Source of the DNA: Distichodus sexfasciatus
Lineage: Eukaryota; Chordata; Actinopteri; Characiformes; Distichodontidae
DNA length: 64,000 nt
Assembly: GCA_032718565.1 (NCBI GenBank)
Contig: JAVGVS010000492.1
Location: forward strand, 124,001 to 188,000
Direction: 5' to 3'
Shown here: in pieces, positions 56,047 through 64,000 of the stretch
How the letters are laid out: each line of letters starts with the position of its first letter
Numbering within the stretch: the stretch's first letter is position 1
Position numbers and translations under genes: made by a program
The notes under the pieces: generated by a model
Told to the model about the DNA's origin: nothing
Database searches by the model: none
What the model saw: the letters and a program-made list of their open reading frames with translations, nothing else

Positions 56047-59000
56047 ACCTGGAGACTGCATCCTGAAAATCAGCTGTGTTAAAAATGACTCCATTTAAAA
56101 ACATGTTGAGAAAAATATGTTTGTCATAACATGCTCGGGCGTGTCTCTTTAACCTCCTCACACTTTGATCAATAAAACTCACAATAAGGGCAGATACAAT
56201 TTCATCTGCTCAAATTTGTATATTAATAAGTTACAATTAACTTCAAAACTGGGTTATGAAAAGTAATATAAATATATTAACATAAGAATTTAGCTACAAC
56301 ATGAGAGTAAAAGCAAACTCCAGATCATACAATAAAACTTGACTTAAAAAGTTTTTAAATACTGAAAGACAAAGTAAAAAAGTCTTTAGCCTTGCTCTAA
56401 ACCATTAAAGGATCCCCAATAACAGTTCAGAGCACACCAGTATTTTTCAGCTGGACAATATAGTAACTATAAATCCCTTTAACAAACGAGATCACCATTT
56501 AATCTCAAGTAACCGAGCAGCAGATTCCTAACTGAGAACCAGGCTTCACACTGACAGTAGATTCCACAAAATGCACCTCAAAATTAGCCCTAATTTGCAT
56601 AAACACCTGCATTCGTTAATTGTGGCCAATGAAAATGCAGGATTTGGAATATTTTAACTCTACTTGACCAATAATATAAATGTAATGTTTTTTAAAGAAA
56701 GATCTAAAATTTTAAATATAATTAACTAAACAAGTACACCTTGGAAACACTGCTTACAAATTAGCAGCATCTATTCATAGATTTTCAAATTTATTGTCAG
56801 AAATGTAAGCCTAAAAGGTGTTTAGTGAGACACTACGTGACAGTATATTAGAACAAAATGAGAAAAATGGGCGGAGCATGCAGCCGAAATGCAGAGGTAC
56901 GTCTACCTGGACGAGTCTAACAGAGCTGGACTAAGGAGACCATGTGCAGACAAGTACCACTGTGCTTTCAGGGCATTCTTCCAAACAAACTGAGCTACCA
57001 AACGACAAATCTACTGCCAGATAATACCAAGCGCAGCACATAGTCCAGGTGCTGTGTCGCGATGGCCTACCATTGTTGTGAACATGTGGCCAGAAAGCCC
57101 TGTCAGTAAAACAGCAGGGTAGAGCTTGAGCTGACCCTGTAATTCTAGTGGAGCAGAGGACATGACTTGTTAGTGTCAAAGCAGTTACAAGAACACACGG
57201 TCCATTCCAGCACACTTTGGAGGATGGCTTCTGATAGAGCTGGACACAGGAGACCATGTGGAGGTAAGTACCTCTGTGCTTTCAATGTGTCCACCAAAAA
57301 AACTGAGCTTCTTGAAGATTTCAAACGGTGTAGTTTTTACTTTGACCACTGGGGGGGGCTGCCTTTTTGACATGCTGTAGACACTTTCTCACTTCGTCCC
57401 TTTGTAAGAACAATGCATAACATGGCCACAAGAGGGAGAGCAGGGAAGGCTTTTACAGATTAGACTCAACCATGTGCTCCTTCTCTCTGTTCTCTGGCTT
57501 GGCTTCTGCTCACCTTGCAGCTGAAGAAGTTGGTCCAAATGGAGAACCAGGAACTAGGAACAACAGACTAGCTCTGCACCAAACATCTGACCACAGACTG
57601 GAGCTGATCTAGGGTTCTACAGGCCGTACTTCAAGACCATCGTCATGATATTAAGCATTTTAGTCTTGTCCAGTTGGAGGAGTTTCTGATCATGGTCCAA
57701 GGTGAGTACCATGAGGCTGACAAAGAACTGTCTTTAGGCTACTACCAGATATTACCAACCACAGATTAGCTCTGGACTTAAAGGTTGATGATCATTACAG
57801 CATTAGAGACTCTGGGTATGTTGGCAAGTTTCAAATGAGAACAAAGTGATAACATTGTCTACTGCATGTCAGTGCTGCAGCCCTCCGGTGGTCAAAGTTT
57901 AAACTACAGTCCACTACAGGCTACTGCCAGATATTACCAACCACAGATGAGTTCTGGACCAAACGGCTCATCAAACACTGCATCTGATTGTCTGTTTCAT
58001 GCTTGACAACACCACATGAACACTGTTCCACACTCGGAAGGACTTTCAGTGGTCATTGTCATTACAGCAATAGTGAGTCTGGGTAAGTTTGCAGATTTCA
58101 AAGGAATGGCAAAGTGAGAAAGTGTCTACAGCATGTCAAAAAGGCAGCCCTCCAGTGGTCAAAATAAAAACTACAGTCCAGGTGCTACGTCGTGATGTCC
58201 TACCATTGTTGTGAACATGTGGCCAGAAACACCGGTCAGTAAAATAGCAGGGTAGAGCTTGAGCTGACACAGTCATTCTAGTAGAGGACGAGACCTGCTA
58301 GTGTCAAATCAGTCACAAAAACACACGGTCCGTTCCAGCACACTTTGGAGGATGGCTTCTGATAGAGCTGGACACAGTACGAGAACAATGACACTCAAGA
58401 GCTCATGACATGTCACGATGGACAAACATCTGATTTTACTTGGATTTGTTTACACGGTGAAACGAAAGTGTGCTGGATGCTGGACAATTATCATATCACT
58501 ATCAGTTGAAAGGGAGGCTCAGACTTTGCATATTTGCCATTGAGGAAGTAAAAAACAACTTGTGATCTCAAGAAAATGTCAAGATCATGAGGAAAAATAA
58601 GTCATGATCTCAAGATAACAAGGAAAAAATACACAGTAGTCATCAGATCACACAGAGCAGATTAACTGTGCTACATGGTGGTGAAATGAGGAACTACACC
58701 AACACACCAGGCGGTCAACACTGATTCAACACACAACCAGTTCACACTGCACATCACACATTCGCTGCTCCAAACCTTTTAGAGAACAATGCAGTGGCAA
58801 AAGTCTGGAAACACACATTTCTCCATAACATATTTTCCCTTTTCCACACTTAGCAAGACCTAGACGTGACTAAAATCAAACTCCATCCTGTGAAGCAGGG
58901 CTTTTCAGCCGGTGGTCTGCAGCCCTCTGGTGGTCAGACAGCAGCAGGGCAGGTGCCCCGTGACTCCAGTTTCACTACTAAAATCACTATTAAAAAATGA

Positions 59001-62000
59001 TTTTCTTTATCTTTCAAGATGACATTTCCAAATGATTCTGGCTTCTTTATGAATAGTGAATTTAATGCAAATAAATAAAATGAAAGAATAAAATTATCTA
59101 AAAAAAAATCCCACTACGTGGGCCGCAGACTACTGCTCAGTCTGAGAGGTGGTCCCAGGGACAGAACCAGTTGAAAACCCCTGCTGTGCCCAATCTACTG
59201 GCTACAGTCCAGTCCAGTCACTCGCATCATGTCACAATCACACACAGTCTACATCCACAATGGCATGGCATCACATCACGACAACACACAATCAGCGGTT
59301 CAAAACACTAGCTCAAAACACTGCTTGTGGCTGCTTTGGGAACAGAATGCGTGCTGTGGGAGAAACACCTCAGCTTCCTGCCACTAGAGCTGATACCTCA
59401 GCAAAACCAAAAAGCTCAGCAGCTGCATCCAGACATGTGCCCGGTTTATGTGTGTGTTGCATTGTGTGCTAGTAAAATGTGCGGCTTTACCTCAGCTCAG
59501 CCGTCTATGCAAAGCAGAGCAGCCAAAAATGAACGACGCATAATCGTCAGCCCTGCATTGTCCGGAGGTTTGCGAGTTAAAGTGCATCTTTATTTTATTG
59601 GGTTTTAAAACTGGACGTGAACTTGTTTGTTGATGAACTTACAGCTCATGCAAAACAATGCTTTGTGCCTTTCGGATGAGAGGTGAAATTTCCCGAAAGT
59701 ACGTCCAGCTGCCTATGATTAGAGCTCTTGAATTTACCTGAACATCAACTACGTTAGAACAGGACGTGTGCTGAATGTGTGTTAAGCATCTCTGATTCCC
59801 TGGTCAAGCTGGACGAGAGTTTGCTGAGTAACACCCTGGGGCACCTCGAAACAATTCCCCTCAAAACAGGGAGCCAAAGACCAGACCAAAAGCCCAGTTA
59901 CTCACTGCTTTGGGTTTGAACGGAGGTTGGACCTCTTTGTTCTGGAGTTTCTCCCAGTCCATGTAGCGGAAGAAGGCGTGTTCCTTAATGTCCCGCTCGC
60001 CTTCCGGACCGCAGCCCAGACGCTTCCCCGGGTGCTTGGTCATCAGCTGCGGCAGGGGAAACGCGGTCAACCGAGGCTTACAAGTTCACCGGTCATTCGT
60101 TCACTGTTCTTAAACTTAAATCCAAAAATCTAATGTTGTTTTTGCAATACTTCTAACCCTAGATTTTTAACTCAAATGTGAAAAAGGAAAACACACTCAT
60201 ACTCCATGTTAATCTGCATATCATTTGTTCATTTTATTTTAAATTACAGCCAAAACTAAAAATACTTTTCAGTATTAATTTCTAAAACCAAAAAACAGCA
60301 AATAATGAGTTGTTTTCTGTAGTAAAGAAATGGAGTACGAGTGTGTTGTACTGTTTTTCTTTTTTTTTTTCAAATTTGAGCATGAAATGGGACATGAGAA
60401 AATGACTGGTTATCTGTTTTTTCAGGGGTGTGTGTGTGTGTGTGTAGACGTACGCCCTTGCATATGGCCACTGCTTCTTTGGACATGGATTTGGGGTAGG
60501 AGACGTGGTGCTCCATGATGGACTGGAACAGCTCGTCCTCGTCTTCACCGTCAAACGGAGGCTGTTAGGGGAGGAGGAGGAAGAGGAAAGCACGTGTGAA
60601 GAGGAGAGATGAGGTAAGTGTGAGGAGGGAGAAGGGAGGTGGCAAGGGGAGGGAGGGAGGAAGAGGAGGATGAAGGAGAAAGAGGAAGGAGAAGAGAGGA
60701 GATATGAGAAGGAAGGAAGAGGACGAGGAAGGAGGTACAAGAGAGAAGTGTGAGGATGAAGAAGGGGAAGGGAGGCGTAGGAGGGAGGAGGTGAGGTGTG
60801 AAGTAGATGCAAGAGAGATGGAGGTGGAGGAGGAGGAGGAGGAGGAGGAGGGAGGAAGAGGGAGAGAAGGGCTGCGTGAGCCACAATAAACATCCTGCAT
60901 GTATTTGTGGCTGGTTATGGTTTAGCTTGAGTTTCTGTACCTGTCCTGCTAACATTTCATACAGCAGCACTCCGTAAGCCCACCAGTCCACAGACCTGCT
61001 GTACGGCTGATACGCGATGATCTGGAAAATAGGCAAAAATAATCTTCATACGCAGCAGTGAAATGGTTTCATTTAAGAAAACAAAGAATGCAGAAATTGA
61101 AATAATGTAGAATAATTTGTATGGAGAAAATGGACACAAAAAATAAGGTACATATACAGATTTTACAAAATAAAAGACCAAAAATGCTAAATATTAGGGA
61201 ACAAAAATACCTTAAAGACAGAATTTCACATCTATTAGCTAATAAAATATTTGTTTTATGTCTTTTTTGAGATTTTCCTTAATAAATAGATGATCAATAA
61301 TAATATTTAGTCTAAATGGCTTTGTTTTGGAACTTTACTCCGATGGCTAACATTTTTATGGACATTCTACAAGCACTACTGCACGTGTGTTTTTAATTTT
61401 TTGTCTTGACACACACTCACCTCGGGGGCGATGTAGTCCGGCGTGCCGCAGAAGGTTTTGGTGCTGGTTCCGTCAAACATGTTCTCTTTGCACATGCCGA
61501 AGTCCGCGATCTTGATGTGTCCCTCTGAGTCCAGCATCACGTTGTCCAGCTTCAGGTCCCTGGACAACACCACACGGCTGATAAAGAACCCTGTCCTGGT
61601 CCTGCTCCTTATACTGACTGTATATTATTTAATCATAACACATGATATTATCACAGCAGCGGTAGAAATGTGCGTGAGCCACTGCGCCCTAAACTCTGGT
61701 TAAAACACTCAGCGTCTCACCTGTAAATGATGCCTTTGGAATGGAGGAAGAACAGGCCAATAGCAATCTCTGCAGCGTAGAATCTACACAAACACACACA
61801 CTTTTTGGTCATAAATATTAACACTCAAAGTATTGTGTACCTAAAATTAAGTGTTGAAAAATATATATGAGTAAATATGTGAGTATGTCTCCAGTCATTA
61901 TGCTACACCACATGGATGAAGAATGAACTGCAGTAAAATTGCATTTGTCACCCTCCACGGCAAAACCAGTCGCTTGTCGCAACGGAGGTTTCCGAGAAAA

Positions 62001-63674
62001 ACGAGCGTTTATGTTGCGTGGGGTAAAATTTTGGATTTTTTGTTTTTAGTGTTTTGAAACAGTGGAAGGTCTATACTGTACTGTTGTGAATAAATTTGGC
62101 TGAAAAACTTACCCTTTCCATCCTAAAAACGTGACTTTCTTGAGGTGAGGAATTCAATTCCAGCAGAATGTTAAAAGTTTCTGTTTTGACCGCTCTACTT
62201 CAATATTTACGGTAAATCCACTGGTTGACTAGCGTGAAGATATTTCTCCGGAATCCATCTTCGTCTCCCGAGTTCAGTTAACCTAACGCAGGTAGGCTAT
62301 CCGTGTGGCTGTGAATGCAGCGTAGGCTACCGTAAATGCAAACGTAGCCGCGACCGCACCGAGCGTCTGTGAGTGCTACGGCGATAGTCAACTTCAAAGG
62401 CAGATTTCTCCGTTTCTCACTTGGCGTGACAGGAGAAACCCGACTCCTTTGAATGTTGATATCTCAGTCATATGTCGTCCCATTCATTCCATATAGGTAT
62501 TGTTTTGAAGCTTGATTTATGCCCTTTCATGAAAACATAACTAGGGATGCACTGAATATTCGGCCACCGAAAAATTTCGGGCGAAATTTCTTTCTAACGT
62601 GACCGAAACAGTGACGACGCAAGCAACAACTGCAACCTGCACGCGCCAGTCTGGATTAGAGTCGACAAGTCTGCCGTGTGGGCGCATTTCGATATATCTA
62701 AGAAAGACACATGGAAAGCCGTTTGTAAAGCGTGCAATGCCGAAATTTCTAGAGGGGGTGCATCCACAAAGACTTTCTCATCGTCTGGATTAATTTATCA
62801 TATCAAATCAAAACATCCCGATCGCCATGCAGAGTATGAAGCATAGAAGAGGCAAGACCCTTCGAGCACACCCACTCCGTCTGTGGCGGACGTTTTTGAA
62901 AAGGCAAGAAAGCTTTCATTTTAGTGTTTTAATACACGATTTTGTTATAGGCCTACAGAGAATGTTGTTATATCTTTCAACAGTTTTTAGAGCACTTGTT
63001 CTGAATGCACTTTGTTCAGAATATTAAAATGCACTTGAATTCACTTGTTTTATGAGAGAAGATATTTAATTGTATAATATTTCAGCTGTCTTGCTTTTAG
63101 GCTATTCATGAGTGGGGCCAAGTAATATATTTTATTTCAAATTTTATTTTATATTGTGCATTGTTTGAATGCTGAATAAATATTTTCATAGTTTTGTAAC
63201 AGATTTATTCCTTGCCATGAATATTAATTTATGCAATTGCAATGCTTGACTTTCGTGAGGTAAGTACACACAGCCCCAGCCATAACGGCAACATTACAAA
63301 ACATTGGTATAATAATTTATTTCGGTGTTTCGGTTTTCGGCCAAGTGTTTCCTCATTTTCGGTTTTCGGTTTCAGCCAAAAAAAATCATTCCGGTTCATC
63401 CCTAATAATAACTCAATTTTGAAAATTTGCGACAAGCGACTGGTTTTGCCGTGGAGGATCACATTTTAGCATTTTACAATGTCCTACTTCAACGCTTATT
63501 TTGGTGAAAGTAACTCAAAAATAATGCAGTCGTGTGACGCTACAATTCAGAGACTAATACTGTAATGTAATGAATTACTTTGAACTAACAGCAACTACTC
63601 GTATATTTTGTCCCACTCTGATTATCATATTGTCAGAACCTCATACCAAACCATACCTCATAATGACACTCATG

Positions 63675-63710
<36 letters not shown>

Positions 63711-63809
63711 TGCTTACACAGCATGGGGCTCCTTGAATTTTCCCACTTGCTGGATGTGGTACATCAGGTCACCACCATTAATGTACTCCATCACGAAATA
63801 CAAACGGTC
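46839..63809 (-). CDS. prkcb: Protein kinase C beta, 3' half of the gene
   Basis: Conventional PKC, a Ser/Thr kinase activated by diacylglycerol, calcium and phosphatidylserine. Only kinase-domain exons lie here; C1 and C2 exons are beyond the right edge. Order on the minus strand: 63718-63809 (DRLYFVMEYINGGDLMYHIQ), 61721-61783 (VFYAAEIAIGLFFLHSKGII), 61421-61559 (YRDLKLDN catalytic loop, ADFGMC, activation-loop TKTFCGTPDY, APE), 60941-61021 (SVDWWAYGVLLYEMLAGQ), 60454-60561 (DGEDEDELFQSIMEHHVSYP), 59906-60046 (MTKHPGKRLGCGPEGERDIK to PPFKPKA), then one of two tails: 51462-51617 or 46839-46991. All phases agree. Having both beta-I and beta-II type tails identifies PKC beta rather than alpha or gamma. 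All catalytic residues seen are intact, so the gene looks functional. Confidence 0.95.
49316..49690 (+). repeat. Polypurine tract 1 (GGGA/GAAA) in the beta-I/beta-II intron
   Basis: Almost pure A/G on the + strand for about 375 bases with GGGAGGGA and GAGAGAGA units, hence pure C/T in the sense of prkcb. Long Ser/Pro/Leu frames on the minus strand are artefacts of this composition. It can form triplex (H-DNA) structure. Confidence 0.95.
49931..49975 (+). repeat. (CAT)n microsatellite
   Basis: About 12 uninterrupted CAT/ATC units, giving poly-Met, poly-Ile or poly-Asp frames on the two strands. It lies in the beta-I/beta-II intron of prkcb. Confidence 0.95.
50250..50392 (+). repeat. Imperfect (CA)n minisatellite
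   Basis: CA-rich tract with a repeated ACACAGACACTTACACCAC unit of about 30 bases. It begins at the donor of predicted exon 2 (50146-50250) of the + strand gene. Confidence 0.85.
50502..51122 (+). repeat. Polypurine tract 2 with internal tandem units
   Basis: About 620 bases that are almost all A and G on the + strand (C/T in the prkcb sense strand). Longer units recur, such as GGATGGATAGAAGGGGAAGA (about 50650 and 50757) and GATAGAGGGAAGGGGAGAGA (about 50701 and 50829), so it grew partly by tandem duplication. A GTGTGTGT run (50474-50492) precedes it. Confidence 0.95.
51135..51262 (+). repeat. Alternating GTGCGCG / GTTTGTG tract
   Basis: Units such as GTTTGTGTGTTTGTGCGTG and GCGCGTGTTTGTGCG alternate purine and pyrimidine, a Z-DNA-prone composition. 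It lies 200 bases from the stop codon of the beta-I exon of prkcb, probably in its 3' UTR. Confidence 0.85.
51462..51617 (-). CDS. prkcb: prkcb beta-I-type C-terminal exon
   Basis: Encodes 51 residues: CGRDAENFDRFFTRHPPVLT, then the turn motif in VLTPPDQE, the hydrophobic motif FQGFSY, ending NPEFAAQDSK and TAG. It matches the human beta-I tail in its first 25 residues and diverges at the extreme end. The acceptor (CCCCACAG) and phase 0 fit the donor after exon 59906-60046. Being nearer to the kinase exons than the beta-II exon, it must be skipped to make beta-II. Confidence 0.93.
   Translation of the reverse strand, partial: CGRDAENFDRFFTRHPPVLTPPDQEVILNLDQDEFQGFSYLNPEFAAQDSK
52316..52890. 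mobile_element. MITE with inverted arms in the prkcb intron
   Basis: AGGTAAAGGTGAGGTCACAC near 52316 pairs with AGTGTGAACTTTACC near 52852. A second inverted pair, GGAGTGCTGTCAGTTGCGAG (52729) and TCACTACTGACGGCACTCC (52871), overlaps its right end, so two elements or a rearranged one are present. No transposase. Confidence 0.5.
53031..53345 (+). mobile_element. tRNA-derived SINE
   Basis: Head AACGTAACGGTTAGGCAGTT (A box) and GGTCACCGATTCAAGTCCCG (B box), then a body of about 230 bases ending GTGTGTGTGTTTTG. The open frame 53109-53339 is its body. A more degraded relative is at 6600-6850. Confidence 0.65.
56171..56176 (+). promoter_or_regulatory. Poly(A) signal for the predicted + strand gene
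   Basis: AATAAA 125 bases after the predicted stop at 56044-56046, followed by mixed A/T-rich sequence. It supports a + strand transcript end here but AATAAA is frequent in this AT-rich DNA. Confidence 0.4.
57046..58380. repeat. Locally duplicated segments in the prkcb intron
   Basis: 57046-57254 and 58177-58380 are about 85-90% alike by eye (shared GAACATGTGGCCAGAAA, AGCAGGGTAGAGCTTGAGCT, GGAGGATGGCTTCTGATAGA). Shorter units recur between: CAGATATTACCAACCACAGAT at about 57747 and 57932 and GAGTCTGGGTA / GACTCTGGGTA at about 57808 and 58075. The block seems built from tandem copies of a low-copy unit. No open frame is conserved among copies. Confidence 0.7.
60564..60882 (+). repeat. Polypurine tract 3 directly beside a prkcb exon
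   Basis: GA-rich for about 320 bases (GGAGGAGG, GAAGGGAGG units) on the + strand, so C/T-rich in the prkcb sense strand. It fills most of the intron between exon 60941-61021 and exon 60454-60561 and forms an extraordinarily long polypyrimidine tract before the acceptor at 60562. Confidence 0.95.
61952..63457. mobile_element. Outer DNA element with 29-bp inverted repeats in prkcb intron
   Basis: CCTCCACGGCAAAACCAGTC at 61952 onward (29 bases to 61980) is repeated exactly in reverse complement at 63429-63457. The enclosed DNA contains a separate element (62542-63404) in its right half. Without it the outer element is about 640 bases, a typical MITE size. Confidence 0.75.
62542..63404 (+). mobile_element. 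hAT-family element remnant with a BED zinc finger, nested
   Basis: Ends TAGGGATGCACTGAATATTC and GGTTCATCCCTA, with CGAAAA/TTTTCGG subterminal words, as in a fish hAT family. A fragment at about 62661-62846 (+) encodes a BED-type zinc finger: AVWAHFDISKKDTWKAVCKA, then the C-x2-C (VCKAC) and the H-x4-H (HIKSKH), ending at TAG. This is the N terminus of a hAT transposase; the catalytic part is gone. Confidence 0.7.
63677..63707 (+). repeat. (GT)n microsatellite
   Basis: About 15 GT units ending 11 bases before the left edge of prkcb exon 63718-63809, that is just inside the intron after its donor. Confidence 0.95.
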
Positions 63810-64000
63810 CTACACGCACACATGCACACACACACACACACACACAATATGAAATCTACACTGATCAGCTATAACATTATGAGCTAATATCGTGTAGGTT
63901 TGCAGCTTCATACACAACAAACTAGGGCTGTGCAATATGACCAAAATATCAGATCCCGAAGTCATTTTATATCCTGATAACTACATATCACAATGAAGAA
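63810..64000. other. prkcb intron up to the window edge, with a MITE end
   Basis: A CA run (about 63828-63846) is followed at 63923 by AGGGCTGTGCAATATGACC, the left end of the MITE family seen complete at 32101-32616. The element is cut by the window edge. No further prkcb exon is visible. Confidence 0.55.

Noticed and set aside
60282..61036. Pro/Ser/Leu open frames around 60.3-61.0 kb on the minus strand
   Set aside because: They run from a genuine prkcb exon into the polypyrimidine intron or lie wholly in it.

Overview
The window is vertebrate nuclear DNA, most probably from a teleost fish. Genes are split by GT-AG introns, introns and spacers are AT-rich, and small tRNA- and 5S-derived SINEs, MITEs with terminal inverted repeats and long simple repeats are abundant. 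There are no operons, CRISPR arrays or prokaryotic signals. All gene models were built by hand from translated exons, splice sites and phase bookkeeping; no alignment was run.

Layout. (1) 935-1621 (-): an intronless small GTPase of the Ras-dva family. (2) 8831-16258 (+): a complete 12-exon palb2 (1269 codons). (3) 17323-19189 (+): ndufab1, the mitochondrial acyl carrier protein; the last two exons are perfect but the first two are out of frame. (4) 21936-31510 (+): a complete 11-exon gene for a large mucin-like, SEA/EGF-containing type I membrane protein that I cannot name. (5) 34739-39815 (-): cacng3, a TARP AMPA-receptor auxiliary subunit with an unusual cytoplasmic tail. (6) 46839-63809 (-): the 3' half of prkcb, with six kinase-domain exons and both alternative C-terminal exons (beta-I and beta-II types); the 5' half lies beyond the right edge. 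(7) 42563-56046 (+): a predicted small gene on the opposite strand, interleaved with the 3' exons of prkcb.

The order palb2, ndufab1, cacng3, prkcb recalls the human 16p12 neighbourhood (NDUFAB1, PALB2, DCTN5, PLK1, ERN2, CHP2, PRKCB, CACNG3), so this is a conserved but rearranged syntenic block. The genes do not form one pathway: palb2 acts in homologous recombination, ndufab1 in mitochondrial fatty-acid synthesis and complex I, cacng3 in AMPA-receptor trafficking and prkcb in diacylglycerol/calcium signalling.

The points most worth following are the interleaved antisense gene inside prkcb (splice phases agree over all predicted junctions), the unnamed mucin-like receptor, the frame breaks in ndufab1, the order of the two prkcb tail exons with polypurine tracts between them, and several nested transposons.
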